From Muribaculaceae bacterium (GTDB lineage: Bacteria; Bacteroidota; Bacteroidia; Bacteroidales; Muribaculaceae): 64,000 nucleotides of DNA. The notes beneath the pieces are model-generated. The model made no database searches and had not been told where the DNA came from. It worked only from the letters and a program-made list of their open reading frames with translations. Position 1 is the first letter of the stretch. Every line of letters begins with the position of its first letter. Location: NCBI GenBank assembly GCA_017621845.1, contig JAGASI010000023.1:101377-165376 (forward strand), written 5' to 3'. This document shows positions 34,512 to 43,203 of the stretch, in pieces. The translations under genes and the position numbers were made by a program.

Positions 34512-36884
34512 TTAGCGGAGGAAGCGTGGCGCGGTGAGGTAGATACCGAAGGTGAGACCTACGTTCCAGTTGCGTGCGCCCGAGGAGACATAGTTGACAT
34601 AGCCCGAGAGGGTGGCAAAAGGGAAAGAATAAGAGACATTCAGCTCGCTGTAAAACTCGGGATTGGAGAACCATCGACCATTGTCTACACCTTGGGTAGT
34701 GTAAGATGAGATACCGCTTCCAGTGCCGGATTGCTGTTCAGTAGCCTCTATGCGCCGGAATGGTAGAAAACAATTTAGCATAAGTCGTGCTGTCAATGCC
34801 GAGCTATATTTATAGACCGGAATTAGTCCGATGCCGATAAAAGAGTTGGCTCGCAATGCCGGGTTGAATATGTTATGTGATGCAATGGAGGGATAATAAG
34901 CCGGGGCATTGACAATCGATGCGTTGTATGTTGATGCCAATGACCGCGTAGAGACAAGGATATCTGATTCAATACCTAATGAGAAATATTTGTTGAAGTC
35001 AAAGTAATTGCGGCTGTTAAGCTCGAGTTGCAACCATCGCGTGTCATGCCGTTCCTGAGGAAGAATAGAAGTAGATATTGCCGGGTCATAATGGTAGGTT
35101 CCTAACAGTCCCATGGCGCACAGGTTGTAGGCCGAGCCTTTGGTTGGCAATTGGTCGTTGTCGAGGGTGTTGCCTGTATATCTGATCAAGACTTGTCCCA
35201 AGTTATAGTAAGAGTGGTCACGCCCGGTGCGGTAGGCGATATCTGAGGTGTTAGGATAGAAACTGTCATAGAGATGTCCATATCCGATGCCCAATGACAG
35301 GCGCCCCAAAGAGCCGGCAGCCATGTTGAATGATGCACGCCCATAATATTCATGGTCGATGATGAAGGCCGGAGCATTGGTCTCATAAAACATGTGCTCG
35401 CTCTCATAGAAACGTTCACGCGATACAACAGCCTCGAGGCCTACTGACGATGGAATGGATGTCCTGAGGTTGATGTCCCCGGTGAGGCGGGCGCCAAGGT
35501 AGCTCTGTCCGAGCCATAACCCCAGGTGGGCGCTGATTGATGAAAAACTCAAGGTTTTATATCCGGCCGATGCGTAGAGGTAGGAATTGGTAGATGAGGT
35601 GAGATATCCGCCCACGCCGATGTTGAGCTTGTTTTTGACTGTAGCCTTGAGGTCAAGGGTGAATAATCCTGATGAGTCATTATATATGGCCTGGGGAAAC
35701 AGGTCTCGTAGGCGTCCGGGAGAGATGGCACGGTAGTAGGACTGGCGCGCGTGTGTGATGCCAAATGTGTCGGCTTGGTGGGAAGGGGTGAAGAGGTATT
35801 TGATATAACGGTTTTGCTTGGGTGAGGCGCCCGAGACGTTGATAGAGTCAAATCTCAGGTAAGGGGTGCGTGACTTAAAGGCGCCACGGGCTGTCTCTCG
35901 GGCGATAGCCGGGACGCGCGAGTGGACACGACTCTTGATGGAATCCATCATGGACATTGTCTTGTCATAGCCTATCTGATAAATGCGGCGTGCTGCCTCA
36001 AAGTCCAGAAGTGAAAACTGATGCAGGTCGAGTTTTATTTTGATGCCTAAGCGTGGGTCGAGAGCATAGGTCTGCTGTTGCATGACCAGATTGTCAACCT
36101 GATCCATGAGAGATGTCTGAGGACCTGTGGCTGGTGTGGATACATCCACGCCAATCATTATCTCGGGACTGAAGTCATGGGTCATCACGTCGACCGGAAA
36201 ATTGTCATATATGCCACCATCGTATAGTAGCGCACCATTTATCCTGATGGGTTGAAAAACAATAGGAAATGACATCGACGAGCGTATGGCGTCGCCCAGC
36301 GAGCCCGAGGCATGGACAACCTTGTGCCCGGCCGCGACGTCTGAGGCCACACATCGGAACGGTACAAACAGTTTGTTGAAATCGCCTTCACACTGGGCAG
36401 TATAGGCCGAGAAAATATCCATGAAGCCAAAGTTCATAGGCAGGGGCGAGATAAGTGATGCCGGCACCGAGTCCGTGGCCTTGTCTTTTTTAGACACAAT
36501 AGGAAGTGTAAACATCGTGGGGGTAGGTTCAGACTTGCTGAAATAATAGACTGACGATGGGTCAATCTTACCGGTTGACCAATAACTGAACTCCTTGCTG
36601 AGTATCAGAGACATCATCTCGTCGGTTGTATATCCCATAGCATATAAGCCTCCCACGATGGCCCCCATTGAGGTGCCGGTGATATAATCAATGGGAATAT
36701 TGTTGTCCTCGAGCGCCTGGATGACACCGATGTGTGCGATACCCTTGGCTCCCCCGCCACTGAGTACCAATCCTACCGACTGAGGATGAGAGGTATAAAT
36801 GCTGTCTGTTGGCGGTATCGAGTCCCGGGATATGGCTGAGAGGGCTGTAAGCAAGATTAATAGTAATGTCGCTATGTGTCTCAT
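34512..36884 (-). CDS. Patatin-like phospholipase fused to an outer-membrane barrel
   Basis: This is a 790-aa protein with a signal peptide (MRHIATLLLILLTALSAISR). The patatin domain (about 35-330) has the oxyanion loop SGGGAKGIAHIG, nucleophile Ser in GTSMGAIVGG, and the catalytic Asp in DGGIYDNFPVDV. A POTRA-like linker (about 330-400) leads into a C-terminal beta-barrel of the BamA/Omp85 kind (to residue 790). This matches RssA/PlpD-like type Vd autotransporters, which display or release a lipase at the cell surface. Substrate is unknown. The gene is monocistronic and convergent with the M64 peptidase; no clear terminator was seen between them. Confidence 0.9.
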   Translation of the reverse strand: MRHIATLLLILLTALSAISRDSIPPTDSIYTSHPQSVGLVLSGGGAKGIAHIGVIQALEDNNIPIDYITGTSMGAIVGGLYAMGYTTDEMMSLILSKEFSYWSTGKIDPSSVYYFSKSEPTPTMFTLPIVSKKDKATDSVPASLISPLPMNFGFMDIFSAYTAQCEGDFNKLFVPFRCVASDVAAGHKVVHASGSLGDAIRSSMSFPIVFQPIRINGALLYDGGIYDNFPVDVMTHDFSPEIMIGVDVSTPATGPQTSLMDQVDNLVMQQQTYALDPRLGIKIKLDLHQFSLLDFEAARRIYQIGYDKTMSMMDSIKSRVHSRVPAIARETARGAFKSRTPYLRFDSINVSGASPKQNRYIKYLFTPSHQADTFGITHARQSYYRAISPGRLRDLFPQAIYNDSSGLFTLDLKATVKNKLNIGVGGYLTSSTNSYLYASAGYKTLSFSSISAHLGLWLGQSYLGARLTGDINLRTSIPSSVGLEAVVSRERFYESEHMFYETNAPAFIIDHEYYGRASFNMAAGSLGRLSLGIGYGHLYDSFYPNTSDIAYRTGRDHSYYNLGQVLIRYTGNTLDNDQLPTKGSAYNLCAMGLLGTYHYDPAISTSILPQERHDTRWLQLELNSRNYFDFNKYFSLGIESDILVSTRSLASTYNASIVNAPAYYPSIASHNIFNPALRANSFIGIGLIPVYKYSSALTARLMLNCFLPFRRIEATEQQSGTGSGISSYTTQGVDNGRWFSNPEFYSELNVSYSFPFATLSGYVNYVSSGARNWNVGLTFGIYLTAPRFLR

Positions 36885-36921
36885 AATGTTGATGATGAAA
36901 GATGTTGGGCAAACGGATATG

Positions 36922-36929
36922 CAAAGGTA
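36922..36929 (-). promoter_or_regulatory. -7 box for the patatin-barrel gene
   Basis: TACCTTTG on the minus strand; predicted start near 36915, about 30 nt before the start codon. No clear -33 TTG. Confidence 0.5.
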
Positions 36930-36971
36930 GATATTTTATAACGTAATATCTAATGGCACGGTTTATTAATA

Positions 36972-37003
36972 TTGTCACAATTGAAATAAAAGTGTTATCT
37001 TTG
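36972..37003 (+). promoter_or_regulatory. Promoter abutting the thioesterase start codon
   Basis: TTG at 36972-36974, 21-nt spacer, TATCTTTG at 36996-37003. The ATG is only 5 nt past the box, predicting a leaderless transcript. Confidence 0.72.
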
Positions 37004-37008
37004 ACGTC

Positions 37009-37764
37009 ATGAAACAGCTTGTACATGAACATGAATATTTTCTGACTGCCGCCGAGTGTGACGTGGCAGGACGTATGCCACTGACGCTGTTGGTGGAGCG
37101 TATAATCGAGACTGCGACCGAACATGCCAATATCTTGGGGATTGGTTATGAGGATCTCAAACAATACCATATCGGGTGGGTGTTGTCACGATTATCCATT
37201 GAGATGAAACGCCCCCCGAGATTTAACAGCCGGTATATGTTCAAGACTTATATCAACGACCTCAACCGCCTGTACTCGACGCGCACACATGAACTATATG
37301 TCGAGAACGACCGAGGCGAGATGGAACAGACAGGCGCTGTGCGTACTGTATGGGTGGCAATCGACACTGATAAACGCACAGCCGCCGACCTCAGCGTTAT
37401 TCATGCCGAGGAGTGCGTGCGATCTGATTCACCATGCCCTGTGTCACCGGTGAGACTTATCAAGCCTTCGGCAACGTTGGTGATTATGGGTAAATATTGT
37501 TTCCGTTATACCGATATTGACATTAACGGACATGTCAACTCGGTGCGCTATCTTGATTCAATATTGCAGGTGCGTCCGATGGAATGGCATCTTAATCATG
37601 ATATTGAGCGTTTTGATATCATCTATCACCACGAGTGCATGTGGGGACAGGAAGCTACTGTAGGGGCCCAATATGCCCCGATGGATACCGATATCGTGGA
37701 CCTGTCGGTCACCGGAGATACAAAAGTGAGCGCGCGTATTAAATGGCGTGAGAAAGAGCGATAA
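37009..37764 (+). CDS. Acyl-ACP thioesterase
   Basis: This is a 251-aa cytoplasmic enzyme of the bacterial Acyl-ACP_TE family, with two hot-dog domains. The first contains AECDVAGRMPLTLLVERIIE and the second the active-site segment DINGHVNSVRYLD (Asn-x-His). It releases fatty acids from acyl-ACP, setting chain length. Start at 37009 gives the conserved N-terminus, and the promoter box just upstream suggests translation from a leaderless mRNA. Confidence 0.93.
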   Translation: MKQLVHEHEYFLTAAECDVAGRMPLTLLVERIIETATEHANILGIGYEDLKQYHIGWVLSRLSIEMKRPPRFNSRYMFKTYINDLNRLYSTRTHELYVENDRGEMEQTGAVRTVWVAIDTDKRTAADLSVIHAEECVRSDSPCPVSPVRLIKPSATLVIMGKYCFRYTDIDINGHVNSVRYLDSILQVRPMEWHLNHDIERFDIIYHHECMWGQEATVGAQYAPMDTDIVDLSVTGDTKVSARIKWREKER

Positions 37765-37803
37765 AAGATTAACGATGTTTAACAGCACGAAGACGAACAA
37801 ATA

Positions 37804-37834
37804 TTGATATATAAGCGTTAATTTTATAAATTTG
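37804..37834 (+). promoter_or_regulatory. Promoter of rubrerythrin
   Basis: TTG at 37804-37806, exactly 20 nt, TAAATTTG at 37827-37834; about 65-nt leader. Confidence 0.82.
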
Positions 37835-37904
37835 CAGTGGCCTTGGTATTGTCCCGAGGCTGAATGTAAAATGCACATAATCTAACATTAAACTCCATAG
37901 CACA

Positions 37905-38465
37905 ATGAAAAAGAAATTTATTTGTACCGTATGCGGTTATATTTATGAAGGCGAACATGCACCTGAGAAATGCCCTCTGTGTGGAGCCCCCGCCTCCAAG
38001 TTTAAAGAAATGCCTGCCGATGATCCCGAGGCCGCTCTCCAGTTTGTTACCGAGCACGAGATTGGCGTTGCCAAGGGCTGTGACGAGGAAATGATTAAGG
38101 ACCTCACCACTCACTTCAATGGCGAATGTACCGAGGTGGGTATGTATCTGGCCATGTCACGTCAGGCCGACCGCGAGGGCTATCCTGAGATTGCCGAGGC
38201 TTTCAAGCGCTATGCTTGGGAAGAGGCTGAGCATGCCAGCAAGTTTGCCGAGCTTCTTGGCGAAGTCGTATGGGATACCAAGACCAACCTTGAGAAACGT
38301 ATGGCTGCCGAGGCCGGAGCCAACGAGGACAAGATGCGTATCGCTCGCCGTGCCAAAGAACTCAACCTCGACGCTATCCATGACACCGTTCACGAGATGG
38401 CCAAGGACGAGGCTCGTCACGGTAAGGGCTTTGAAGGTCTGTTCAACCGCTATTTCAAGAAGTAA
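37905..38465 (+). CDS. rbr: Rubrerythrin with N-terminal rubredoxin domain
   Basis: This is a 186-aa non-haem iron protein. The rubredoxin domain comes first ([19 protein letters not shown] at residues 6-30), followed by a ferritin-like diiron four-helix bundle (about 55-186) with Glu ligands in [21 protein letters not shown] and [11 protein letters not shown]. This reverse domain order is seen in anaerobes. It reduces hydrogen peroxide with electrons from NADH or ferredoxin-linked donors. It is a single-gene unit with strong promoter and terminator, expected for a well-expressed oxidative-stress protein. Confidence 0.95.
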   Translation: MKKKFICTVCGYIYEGEHAPEKCPLCGAPASKFKEMPADDPEAALQFVTEHEIGVAKGCDEEMIKDLTTHFNGECTEVGMYLAMSRQADREGYPEIAEAFKRYAWEEAEHASKFAELLGEVVWDTKTNLEKRMAAEAGANEDKMRIARRAKELNLDAIHDTVHEMAKDEARHGKGFEGLFNRYFKK

Positions 38466-38489
38466 TCAGGAATACTGATTGATAATATC

Positions 38490-38537
38490 GCGATGGTGAC
38501 TGTTAGGATTAATCCAACAGCCACCATCGCTTTTTTT
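38490..38537 (+). terminator. Intrinsic terminator of rubrerythrin
   Basis: GCGATGGTG (38490-38498) pairs with CACCATCGC (38522-38530), extended by CTGTT/AACAG after one mismatch, then a run of seven T. Confidence 0.93.
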
Positions 38538-38545
38538 ATCATTAT

Positions 38546-38816
38546 AAGTTGGTCAACATAGAAGGCTCTAAGAGTGTGTTTGGATTTAAAAACATTTTTA
38601 ATTTTGGAGTATGAAAGAATTACATTCCAAATTAATCTTGATGTCTATTTCGGTGCTTTTTACAAGGTTCATCAGTCACGATTCCCGCATCGCTCCATCT
38701 TCACTTTGTAAAAATCCCTCGAAAAATCCTCTCAATCTTAATTTGGTTTAAATTCAAACACACTCTAAGACTTTAACGATAAAAATATGTATACAACTAA
38801 TTTTGTTGACCAACTT
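38546..38816. repeat. Nested inverted-repeat element, about 271 bp (MITE-like)
   Basis: Perfect 13-bp outer arms AAGTTGGTCAACA (38546-38558) and TGTTGACCAACTT (38804-38816) enclose inner 20-nt arms with one mismatch (38571-38590, 38747-38766; motif AGAGTGTGTTTG). The interior core AATCCTCTCAATCTTAAT recurs at 19235-19280 and, decayed, near 59980. It carries no coding frame. Confidence 0.75.
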
Positions 38817-38831
38817 AAATTATTACCTTTG
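38803..38831 (+). promoter_or_regulatory. Promoter abutting the glycosyltransferase start
   Basis: TTG at 38803-38805, 18-nt spacer, TACCTTTG at 38824-38831; ATG follows after 5 nt (38837). The TTG overlaps the right arm of the repeat element, so the element may have supplied part of the promoter. Confidence 0.65.
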
Positions 38832-38836
38832 GGGTG

Positions 38837-39988
38837 ATGAAAACGATATTTAATGACAGTCGGCCTCGGGTGTTGTTGCTGGGAGATTACAGCAACTGTC
38901 ACCGCAGTCTTTATCTGGCGCTAAAGCGCCGGGGATGGGACGTGACCCAGATGTCGGCCGGCTCGTCTTGGATGAATGTCGACCGCGAGATTGATATTTC
39001 GCGCTCTCCGGGCAAGATTGGAGGACTTAAACTTTATGTACGGGCAAGATATGGCGATTTGGCCCGACAGATGAGTGGCTATGATATAGTGGCTATTCAT
39101 GACCTGAATTTCTTACAACTTAAACCGGTAAGATTAAGGGAATTGTTTGATAAACTCAAGCGTGGCAACGGCTCCATCTTCTATACCGCGATGAGTACCG
39201 ATATCGCCTTCCTCGATATGCTCGAGGCCAAGGACTCCCCCTTGCGATACAGCGAGTGGTTTATCGAGGGTCGTCCCTCACCCATGTATCTCGCCGACCC
39301 GTCAGCATGGGACCGTTGGCATCAGCGAGACTTGGTTAACTATCAGCGATATGCTCTCGATAACATTGATGGAGCTGTTTCAGCGTTATATGAATACCAT
39401 TTGGGCATGGAGCGAGCCTTGGGCGCCGACCGAGTCTTTTATGGCGGTATTCCCATCGATCTTGAGGCATTAGGCGTGAAAGAGACACCGGTCTCTCCCG
39501 ACCTGACCGGGAAAGTCAAATTATTTCTGGGCCGCGACCGATACCGTGTGTTACAGAAAGGCAGTGACTTACTTTTAGAGGCGGCACGTCGTGTCACTGA
39601 GGCGCGCCCTCGAGATGTCGAGTTCAAGTTGGTCGAGAACCTACCCTTTAATGAGTTCAAAACCATGCTCAATGATAGCCACATAGTTCTCGATCAGGTT
39701 TACAGCTACACCCCGGCCACAACAGCATTGATGGCTATGGCCATGGGACACGTCACGGTGAGTGGGGCTGAGCCTGAGTACTATGACTTCATCGGAGCAG
39801 GTGATAATCGCCCGATAGTAAATGCCCCTCTTGATGTCGATGAGCTCACCCGGGTCCTGCTGGCCCTTGTCGATGACCGCGACCGTATCGCTCACACGTC
39901 CCGCCGATCCCGTGAATTTCTCCTTAAACACAACGCCTCGGACCTCGTTGCCGACCGCTTCATCCACGCCTGGATGTCAAAAATATAG
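38837..39988 (+). CDS. GT-B glycosyltransferase (family 1/4-like)
   Basis: This is a 383-aa protein from the ATG at 38837 (MKTIFNDSRPRVLLLGDYSN); a GTG three nt earlier is also in frame. It has a two-domain GT-B plan: N-terminal domain with YDIVAIHDLNFLQL and C-terminal donor domain with VKLFLGRDRYRVLQKGSDLLLEAA, then LDQVYSYTPATTALMAMAMGHV as a variant of the usual donor-binding signature. It is more divergent than the capsule glycosyltransferases and stands alone between rubrerythrin and the oxidoreductase operon. Product unknown. Confidence 0.82.
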   Translation: MKTIFNDSRPRVLLLGDYSNCHRSLYLALKRRGWDVTQMSAGSSWMNVDREIDISRSPGKIGGLKLYVRARYGDLARQMSGYDIVAIHDLNFLQLKPVRLRELFDKLKRGNGSIFYTAMSTDIAFLDMLEAKDSPLRYSEWFIEGRPSPMYLADPSAWDRWHQRDLVNYQRYALDNIDGAVSALYEYHLGMERALGADRVFYGGIPIDLEALGVKETPVSPDLTGKVKLFLGRDRYRVLQKGSDLLLEAARRVTEARPRDVEFKLVENLPFNEFKTMLNDSHIVLDQVYSYTPATTALMAMAMGHVTVSGAEPEYYDFIGAGDNRPIVNAPLDVDELTRVLLALVDDRDRIAHTSRRSREFLLKHNASDLVADRFIHAWMSKI

Positions 39989-40001
39989 GGGTATAGGTCC
40001 T

Positions 40002-40038
40002 AAAAAAACGAGCCGCGGCTTTGAAAGGTCGCGGCTCG
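40002..40038 (-). terminator. Terminator of the 2-oxoacid oxidoreductase operon
   Basis: CGAGCCGCG (40009-40017) pairs with CGCGGCTCG (40030-40038); on the minus strand it is followed by seven T (plus 40002-40008). Confidence 0.9.
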
Positions 40039-40060
40039 GTGTATTTAGCGATTTTTAGTG

Positions 40061-40600
40061 TTATTGCTTGACGAGGGATTTGCCTTTGGCAATGGCTTGC
40101 TCGTTGAGGGGTATGAGGTGGTGGTGACGCTCGGGAAGGGTTTTCTTGAGCCCGCGGATCACGGCGTCGTCGGGGACGAGAGGACGTGCCTGGAGCAGTG
40201 CGCCCAGAAGGAGCATGTTGTAGGTCTTGGCATTGCCCATCTCGATGGTGGCTTCAGTGGCCGGTACCTCGATGACGCGTATATCGGTGCGGGTGGGTTT
40301 ATGGCGGATGCCGTAGGGGTCATAGATGAGGGTGCCTCCGGGTTTTACCTTGCTTTCAAATTTGTCAAGGCTCTGTTGGTTAAGGATTACAGCCGTGTCA
40401 TACATGTCAACGATAGGCGACGAGATGGACCGGTCGCTGAGAATGACGGTGACGTTAGCAGTGCCACCGCGTTGCTCGGGGCCGTAGGCGGGCATCCAGG
40501 TGACTTCGAGATCATCCATAAGTCCGGCGTATGCCAGGATTTTGCCCATCGAGAGGACGCCTTGGCCACCAAATCCTGCTATGATAATTTCTTCTTTCAT
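40061..40600 (-). CDS. 2-oxoacid:ferredoxin oxidoreductase gamma subunit
   Basis: This is a 179-aa subunit with the Rossmann-like opening IAGFGGQGVLSMGKILAYAG and the family segment GPEQRGGTANVTVILSD. It is the last gene of a four-gene operon, 21 nt after the beta subunit. With the other subunits it forms a cytoplasmic complex converting a 2-oxoacid and CoA to acyl-CoA, CO2 and reduced ferredoxin. Whether the substrate is 2-oxoglutarate or a branched-chain 2-oxoacid cannot be read from this subunit. Confidence 0.92.
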   Translation of the reverse strand: MKEEIIIAGFGGQGVLSMGKILAYAGLMDDLEVTWMPAYGPEQRGGTANVTVILSDRSISSPIVDMYDTAVILNQQSLDKFESKVKPGGTLIYDPYGIRHKPTRTDIRVIEVPATEATIEMGNAKTYNMLLLGALLQARPLVPDDAVIRGLKKTLPERHHHLIPLNEQAIAKGKSLVKQ

Positions 40601-40621
40601 GGGAGAATGAGTTACGTTGGG

Positions 40622-41383
40622 TTAAACATTTTTGAGGTCGCCGAGAGGATATTTTTCGGTCATGTGCTCGACCATCCACTTGTTGGAGTCGGCTGGAGAG
40701 AGCTTCCATCCTGAGTTGCAGGTTGATACTACTTCCACGACCGAAGTGCCTTTTTTAGCCATGGCGTTCTGGAAGGCTTTCTTTAGAGCAGCCTTGGTTT
40801 TACGTACGGCCGCAGGGGTGTGTACTGCCTGGCGTGTGACATAGCAGGTGCCGTCGAGTCCGGCGAGGATGTCCGAGATTTTGATGGGATATCCGTTAAG
40901 GTCGACACGACGTCCATAGGGGGTCGTTGCGGTCTTCTGTCCGATGAGTGTAGTGGGTGCCATCTGGCCACCTGTCATGCCATATATGGCGTTGTTGATA
41001 AAGACGATGACGATGTTCTCGCCACGGTTGGCGGCGTGAATTGTCTCGGCGGTGCCGATAGCGGCGAGGTCGCCGTCTCCTTGGTAGGTAAATACAACAT
41101 TGCCGGGGTTGAGACGCGAGATGGCGGTGGCGACAGCCGGGGCACGGCCGTGGGCGGCTTCCACCCAGTCTATATCGATATAGTTGTAGGCAAATACGGC
41201 GCATCCGACAGGTGCAACGCCTATGGTGTTGTCTTCAATGCCGAGTTCGTCGATGACTTCGGCGATGAGTTTATGCACGACGCCATGACTACAGCCCGGA
41301 CAATAGTGGGTGTGGGCGTCAAGTAGCAGACGGGGGCGTGCTATGACTTTGTTTTCGGGTTTAATAATATCTTGGGGTTTCAT
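40622..41383 (-). CDS. 2-oxoacid:ferredoxin oxidoreductase beta subunit (thiamine pyrophosphate binding)
   Basis: This 253-aa subunit begins with HYCPGCSHGVVHKL, the conserved CxGCxH-type motif, and carries the thiamine diphosphate/Mg motif GDGDLAAIG followed by NNAIYGMTGGQMAPTT. It binds the cofactor that attacks the 2-oxoacid. It lies 8 nt after the alpha gene and 21 nt before gamma. No extra iron-sulfur motif is present, consistent with a separate ferredoxin-like delta subunit at the operon start. Confidence 0.93.
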   Translation of the reverse strand: MKPQDIIKPENKVIARPRLLLDAHTHYCPGCSHGVVHKLIAEVIDELGIEDNTIGVAPVGCAVFAYNYIDIDWVEAAHGRAPAVATAISRLNPGNVVFTYQGDGDLAAIGTAETIHAANRGENIVIVFINNAIYGMTGGQMAPTTLIGQKTATTPYGRRVDLNGYPIKISDILAGLDGTCYVTRQAVHTPAAVRKTKAALKKAFQNAMAKKGTSVVEVVSTCNSGWKLSPADSNKWMVEHMTEKYPLGDLKNV

Positions 41384-41391
41384 GGCGTGGC

Positions 41392-42489
41392 TTATTTGAT
41401 GGTTATTTCAGGAAAATGGGATTGGAGAGCATCGATGACTTCGCTTGGGTTGGGAATCATACCACCCATGCGGCCAAAGTGGTATACGGGTACGTGTCCT
41501 TCGTCGGCGAGGCGCACGTCTTCAATCATTTGTCCGGCGTTAAGCTCGACCGTGAGTATACCCTTTACCCGGTGGCTGAGACGTGCAATCTCCTTGAAGG
41601 GGAAGGGCCAAAGGGTGATTGGACGCAATAGACCGATTTTGATGCCTTTCTCTCGTGCTTCCTCGATAGCTTTCAGACAGATGCGTGCTACCGAGCCAAA
41701 GGCTACGATGAGGTAGTCGGCATCTTCGGTGAATTTCTCTTCATATCTCACCTCATTTTCTTCGATGGTCTTGTATGTCTGTTGGAAGCGTATGTTGTTA
41801 TGTTCCATCTTGACCGAGTCCATTTCGAGCGATGTGATAACGTTGTGGTGGTCGCGGCCATGCTTGCCGGTAAGCGCCCAGGGGCATTGGAGGGCGATTT
41901 CCTCATCGGTGCGACGAGGGCGGAAAGGCGGAAGCACAACTTTTTCCATCATCTGTCCAACGACACCGTCGGCGAGTATCATGGCCGGGGTGCGGTATTT
42001 AAAGGCGAGGTCAAGACCGAGACCTACAAAGTCGGCCATTTCCTGTACCGTGGCGGGAGACAGAACAATCAGGTGATAGTCGCCGTGACCGCCGCCTTTG
42101 GTGGCCTGGAAGTAGTCGGCCTGGGAGGGCTGGATGGTGCCGAGGCCGGGACCGCCACGCATGACGTTGACGATAAGTGCCGGCAACTCTGAGGCGGCGA
42201 TATATGAGATGCCTTCTTGCTTGAGGCTGACACCGGGCGATGATGATGAGGTCATGACGGCTTTACCGGTCGAAGCACCGCCATAAACCATATTGATGGC
42301 GGCAACCTCGCTCTCGGCCTGGAGAACTACCATGCCGGTTGTCTCCCAGGGCATCTCGGCCTCGAGGGTCTCGAGTACCTCACTCTGAGGGGTGATGGGG
42401 TAGCCGAAGTATCCATCAACGCCATAGCGGATGGCGGCATGGGCGATAGCTTCGTTACCCTTCATGAGTTTTATTTCTTGTTGTTCCAT
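41392..42489 (-). CDS. vorB: 2-oxoacid:ferredoxin oxidoreductase alpha subunit (VorB/KorA type)
   Basis: This 365-aa subunit contains the pyrimidine-binding domain (GYPITPQSEVLETLEAEMP, SSSSPGVSLKQEGISYIAASELP, RGGPGLGTIQPSQADY) and a C-terminal transketolase-like domain with GLLRPITLWPFP. This form is usually annotated as 3-methyl-2-oxobutanoate dehydrogenase VorB in Bacteroidales, but close 2-oxoglutarate (KorA) enzymes look alike. In anaerobes it links amino-acid or Krebs-type metabolism to ferredoxin. It follows the ferredoxin-like subunit after 79 nt. Confidence 0.9.
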   Translation of the reverse strand: MEQQEIKLMKGNEAIAHAAIRYGVDGYFGYPITPQSEVLETLEAEMPWETTGMVVLQAESEVAAINMVYGGASTGKAVMTSSSSPGVSLKQEGISYIAASELPALIVNVMRGGPGLGTIQPSQADYFQATKGGGHGDYHLIVLSPATVQEMADFVGLGLDLAFKYRTPAMILADGVVGQMMEKVVLPPFRPRRTDEEIALQCPWALTGKHGRDHHNVITSLEMDSVKMEHNNIRFQQTYKTIEENEVRYEEKFTEDADYLIVAFGSVARICLKAIEEAREKGIKIGLLRPITLWPFPFKEIARLSHRVKGILTVELNAGQMIEDVRLADEGHVPVYHFGRMGGMIPNPSEVIDALQSHFPEITIK

Positions 42490-42568
42490 GTGTCGGTGAT
42501 ATTTGTGGCCGTCCTCGGTGGTGAGTATGGCCTGATTAGTTGATTAATGGGGAATTGAATGGAGAGGA

Positions 42569-42799
42569 TTATTTCTCGACTACGCGATATACTTCTATGC
42601 AGGCATCGGGGCACACAAGTGCACATGAACCACAAGCGATACATTTCTCGGGATTAGCCATATAGGCAAAGTGATAGCCGCGGTCGTTGACCTCCTTGGG
42701 CTGTAGTGACAGCACATCTACCGGACAGGCCACTACACACAGGTCGCATCCCTTGCAACGGGCCTCGTCGACAGTTACGGCTCCTAAAATCTTTGGCAT
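42569..42799 (-). CDS. Ferredoxin-like delta subunit, two 4Fe-4S clusters
   Basis: This is a 76-aa protein with two classical clusters, CKGCDLCVVACP at residues 15-26 and CIACGSCALVCP at 53-64. It passes electrons from the thiamine site of the 2-oxoacid oxidoreductase to free ferredoxin. It is the first gene of the operon, directly behind the promoter at 42891-42921. Confidence 0.94.
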   Translation of the reverse strand: MPKILGAVTVDEARCKGCDLCVVACPVDVLSLQPKEVNDRGYHFAYMANPEKCIACGSCALVCPDACIEVYRVVEK

Positions 42800-42890
42800 A
42801 ACTAAGGTAGGATTAAATTGTTAATAATGATGCCGACCGGTGGCGGTGAATCGATTACCGCCCTTGACGACATACAAGTTTAGTCTGTCA

Positions 42891-42921
42891 CAAATTTATA
42901 TATAATTCCTATAAATTCCAA
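42891..42921 (-). promoter_or_regulatory. Promoter of the 2-oxoacid oxidoreductase operon
   Basis: On the minus strand TTG (plus 42919-42921), 20 nt, TAAATTTG (plus 42891-42898). Predicted leader about 85 nt. Confidence 0.8.
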
Positions 42922-42967
42922 TAAAACCCCAAAACATTTTTACTATGTTGAAAAACATAAAAACGAC

Positions 42968-43000
42968 AGGCAACAAGTATCGTATTGATACTTGTTGCCT
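42968..43000 (-). terminator. Terminator of tRNA-Arg(CCU)
   Basis: A perfect 14-bp stem (42968-42981 with 42987-43000) and 5-nt loop; the minus-strand read continues GTCGTTTTTATG. It begins 10 nt past the tRNA. Confidence 0.88.
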
Positions 43001-43010
43001 CGTTTCAGTG

Positions 43011-43082
43011 TACCCCGAAGGAGAATCGAACTCCTATCTAAAGTTTAGGAAACTTCTATTCTATCCGTTGAACTATCGGGGC
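43011..43082 (-). tRNA. tRNA-Arg (anticodon CCU)
   Basis: Minus-strand cloverleaf with acceptor GCCCCGA/TCGGGGT, anticodon loop TTCCTAA in a GAAGT/ACTTT stem, T-arm AGGAG/CTCCT with loop TTCGATT, and discriminator A. CCA is not encoded. Confidence 0.95.
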
Positions 43083-43172
43083 TGATTGTACAATCATTAT
43101 TGTATGTCGTTATGTATGAAAGCGCGCAGTGCCGGATCGGGGTGTCCTTAAACCGGGCCTTCCAAGCGGATG

Positions 43173-43203
43173 CAAATTTAGTGTTTAATTACGAGATAGG
43201 CAA
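43173..43203 (-). promoter_or_regulatory. Promoter of tRNA-Arg(CCU)
   Basis: On the minus strand TTG (plus 43201-43203), 20 nt, TAAATTTG (plus 43173-43180). The TTG and spacer overlap the 3' end of folA, which stops at 43185. Confidence 0.78.

Larger units (their letters stand above)
38466..38836. other. 371-bp intergenic region dominated by a nested palindromic element
   Basis: After the rubrerythrin terminator the gap is almost filled by the 38546-38816 element, then the glycosyltransferase promoter whose TTG lies in the element's right end. Confidence 0.6.

Noticed and set aside
40061..42489. Long plus-strand frames opposite the oxidoreductase subunits
   Set aside because: They are antisense shadows of well-recognised genes, caused by high GC at third positions.
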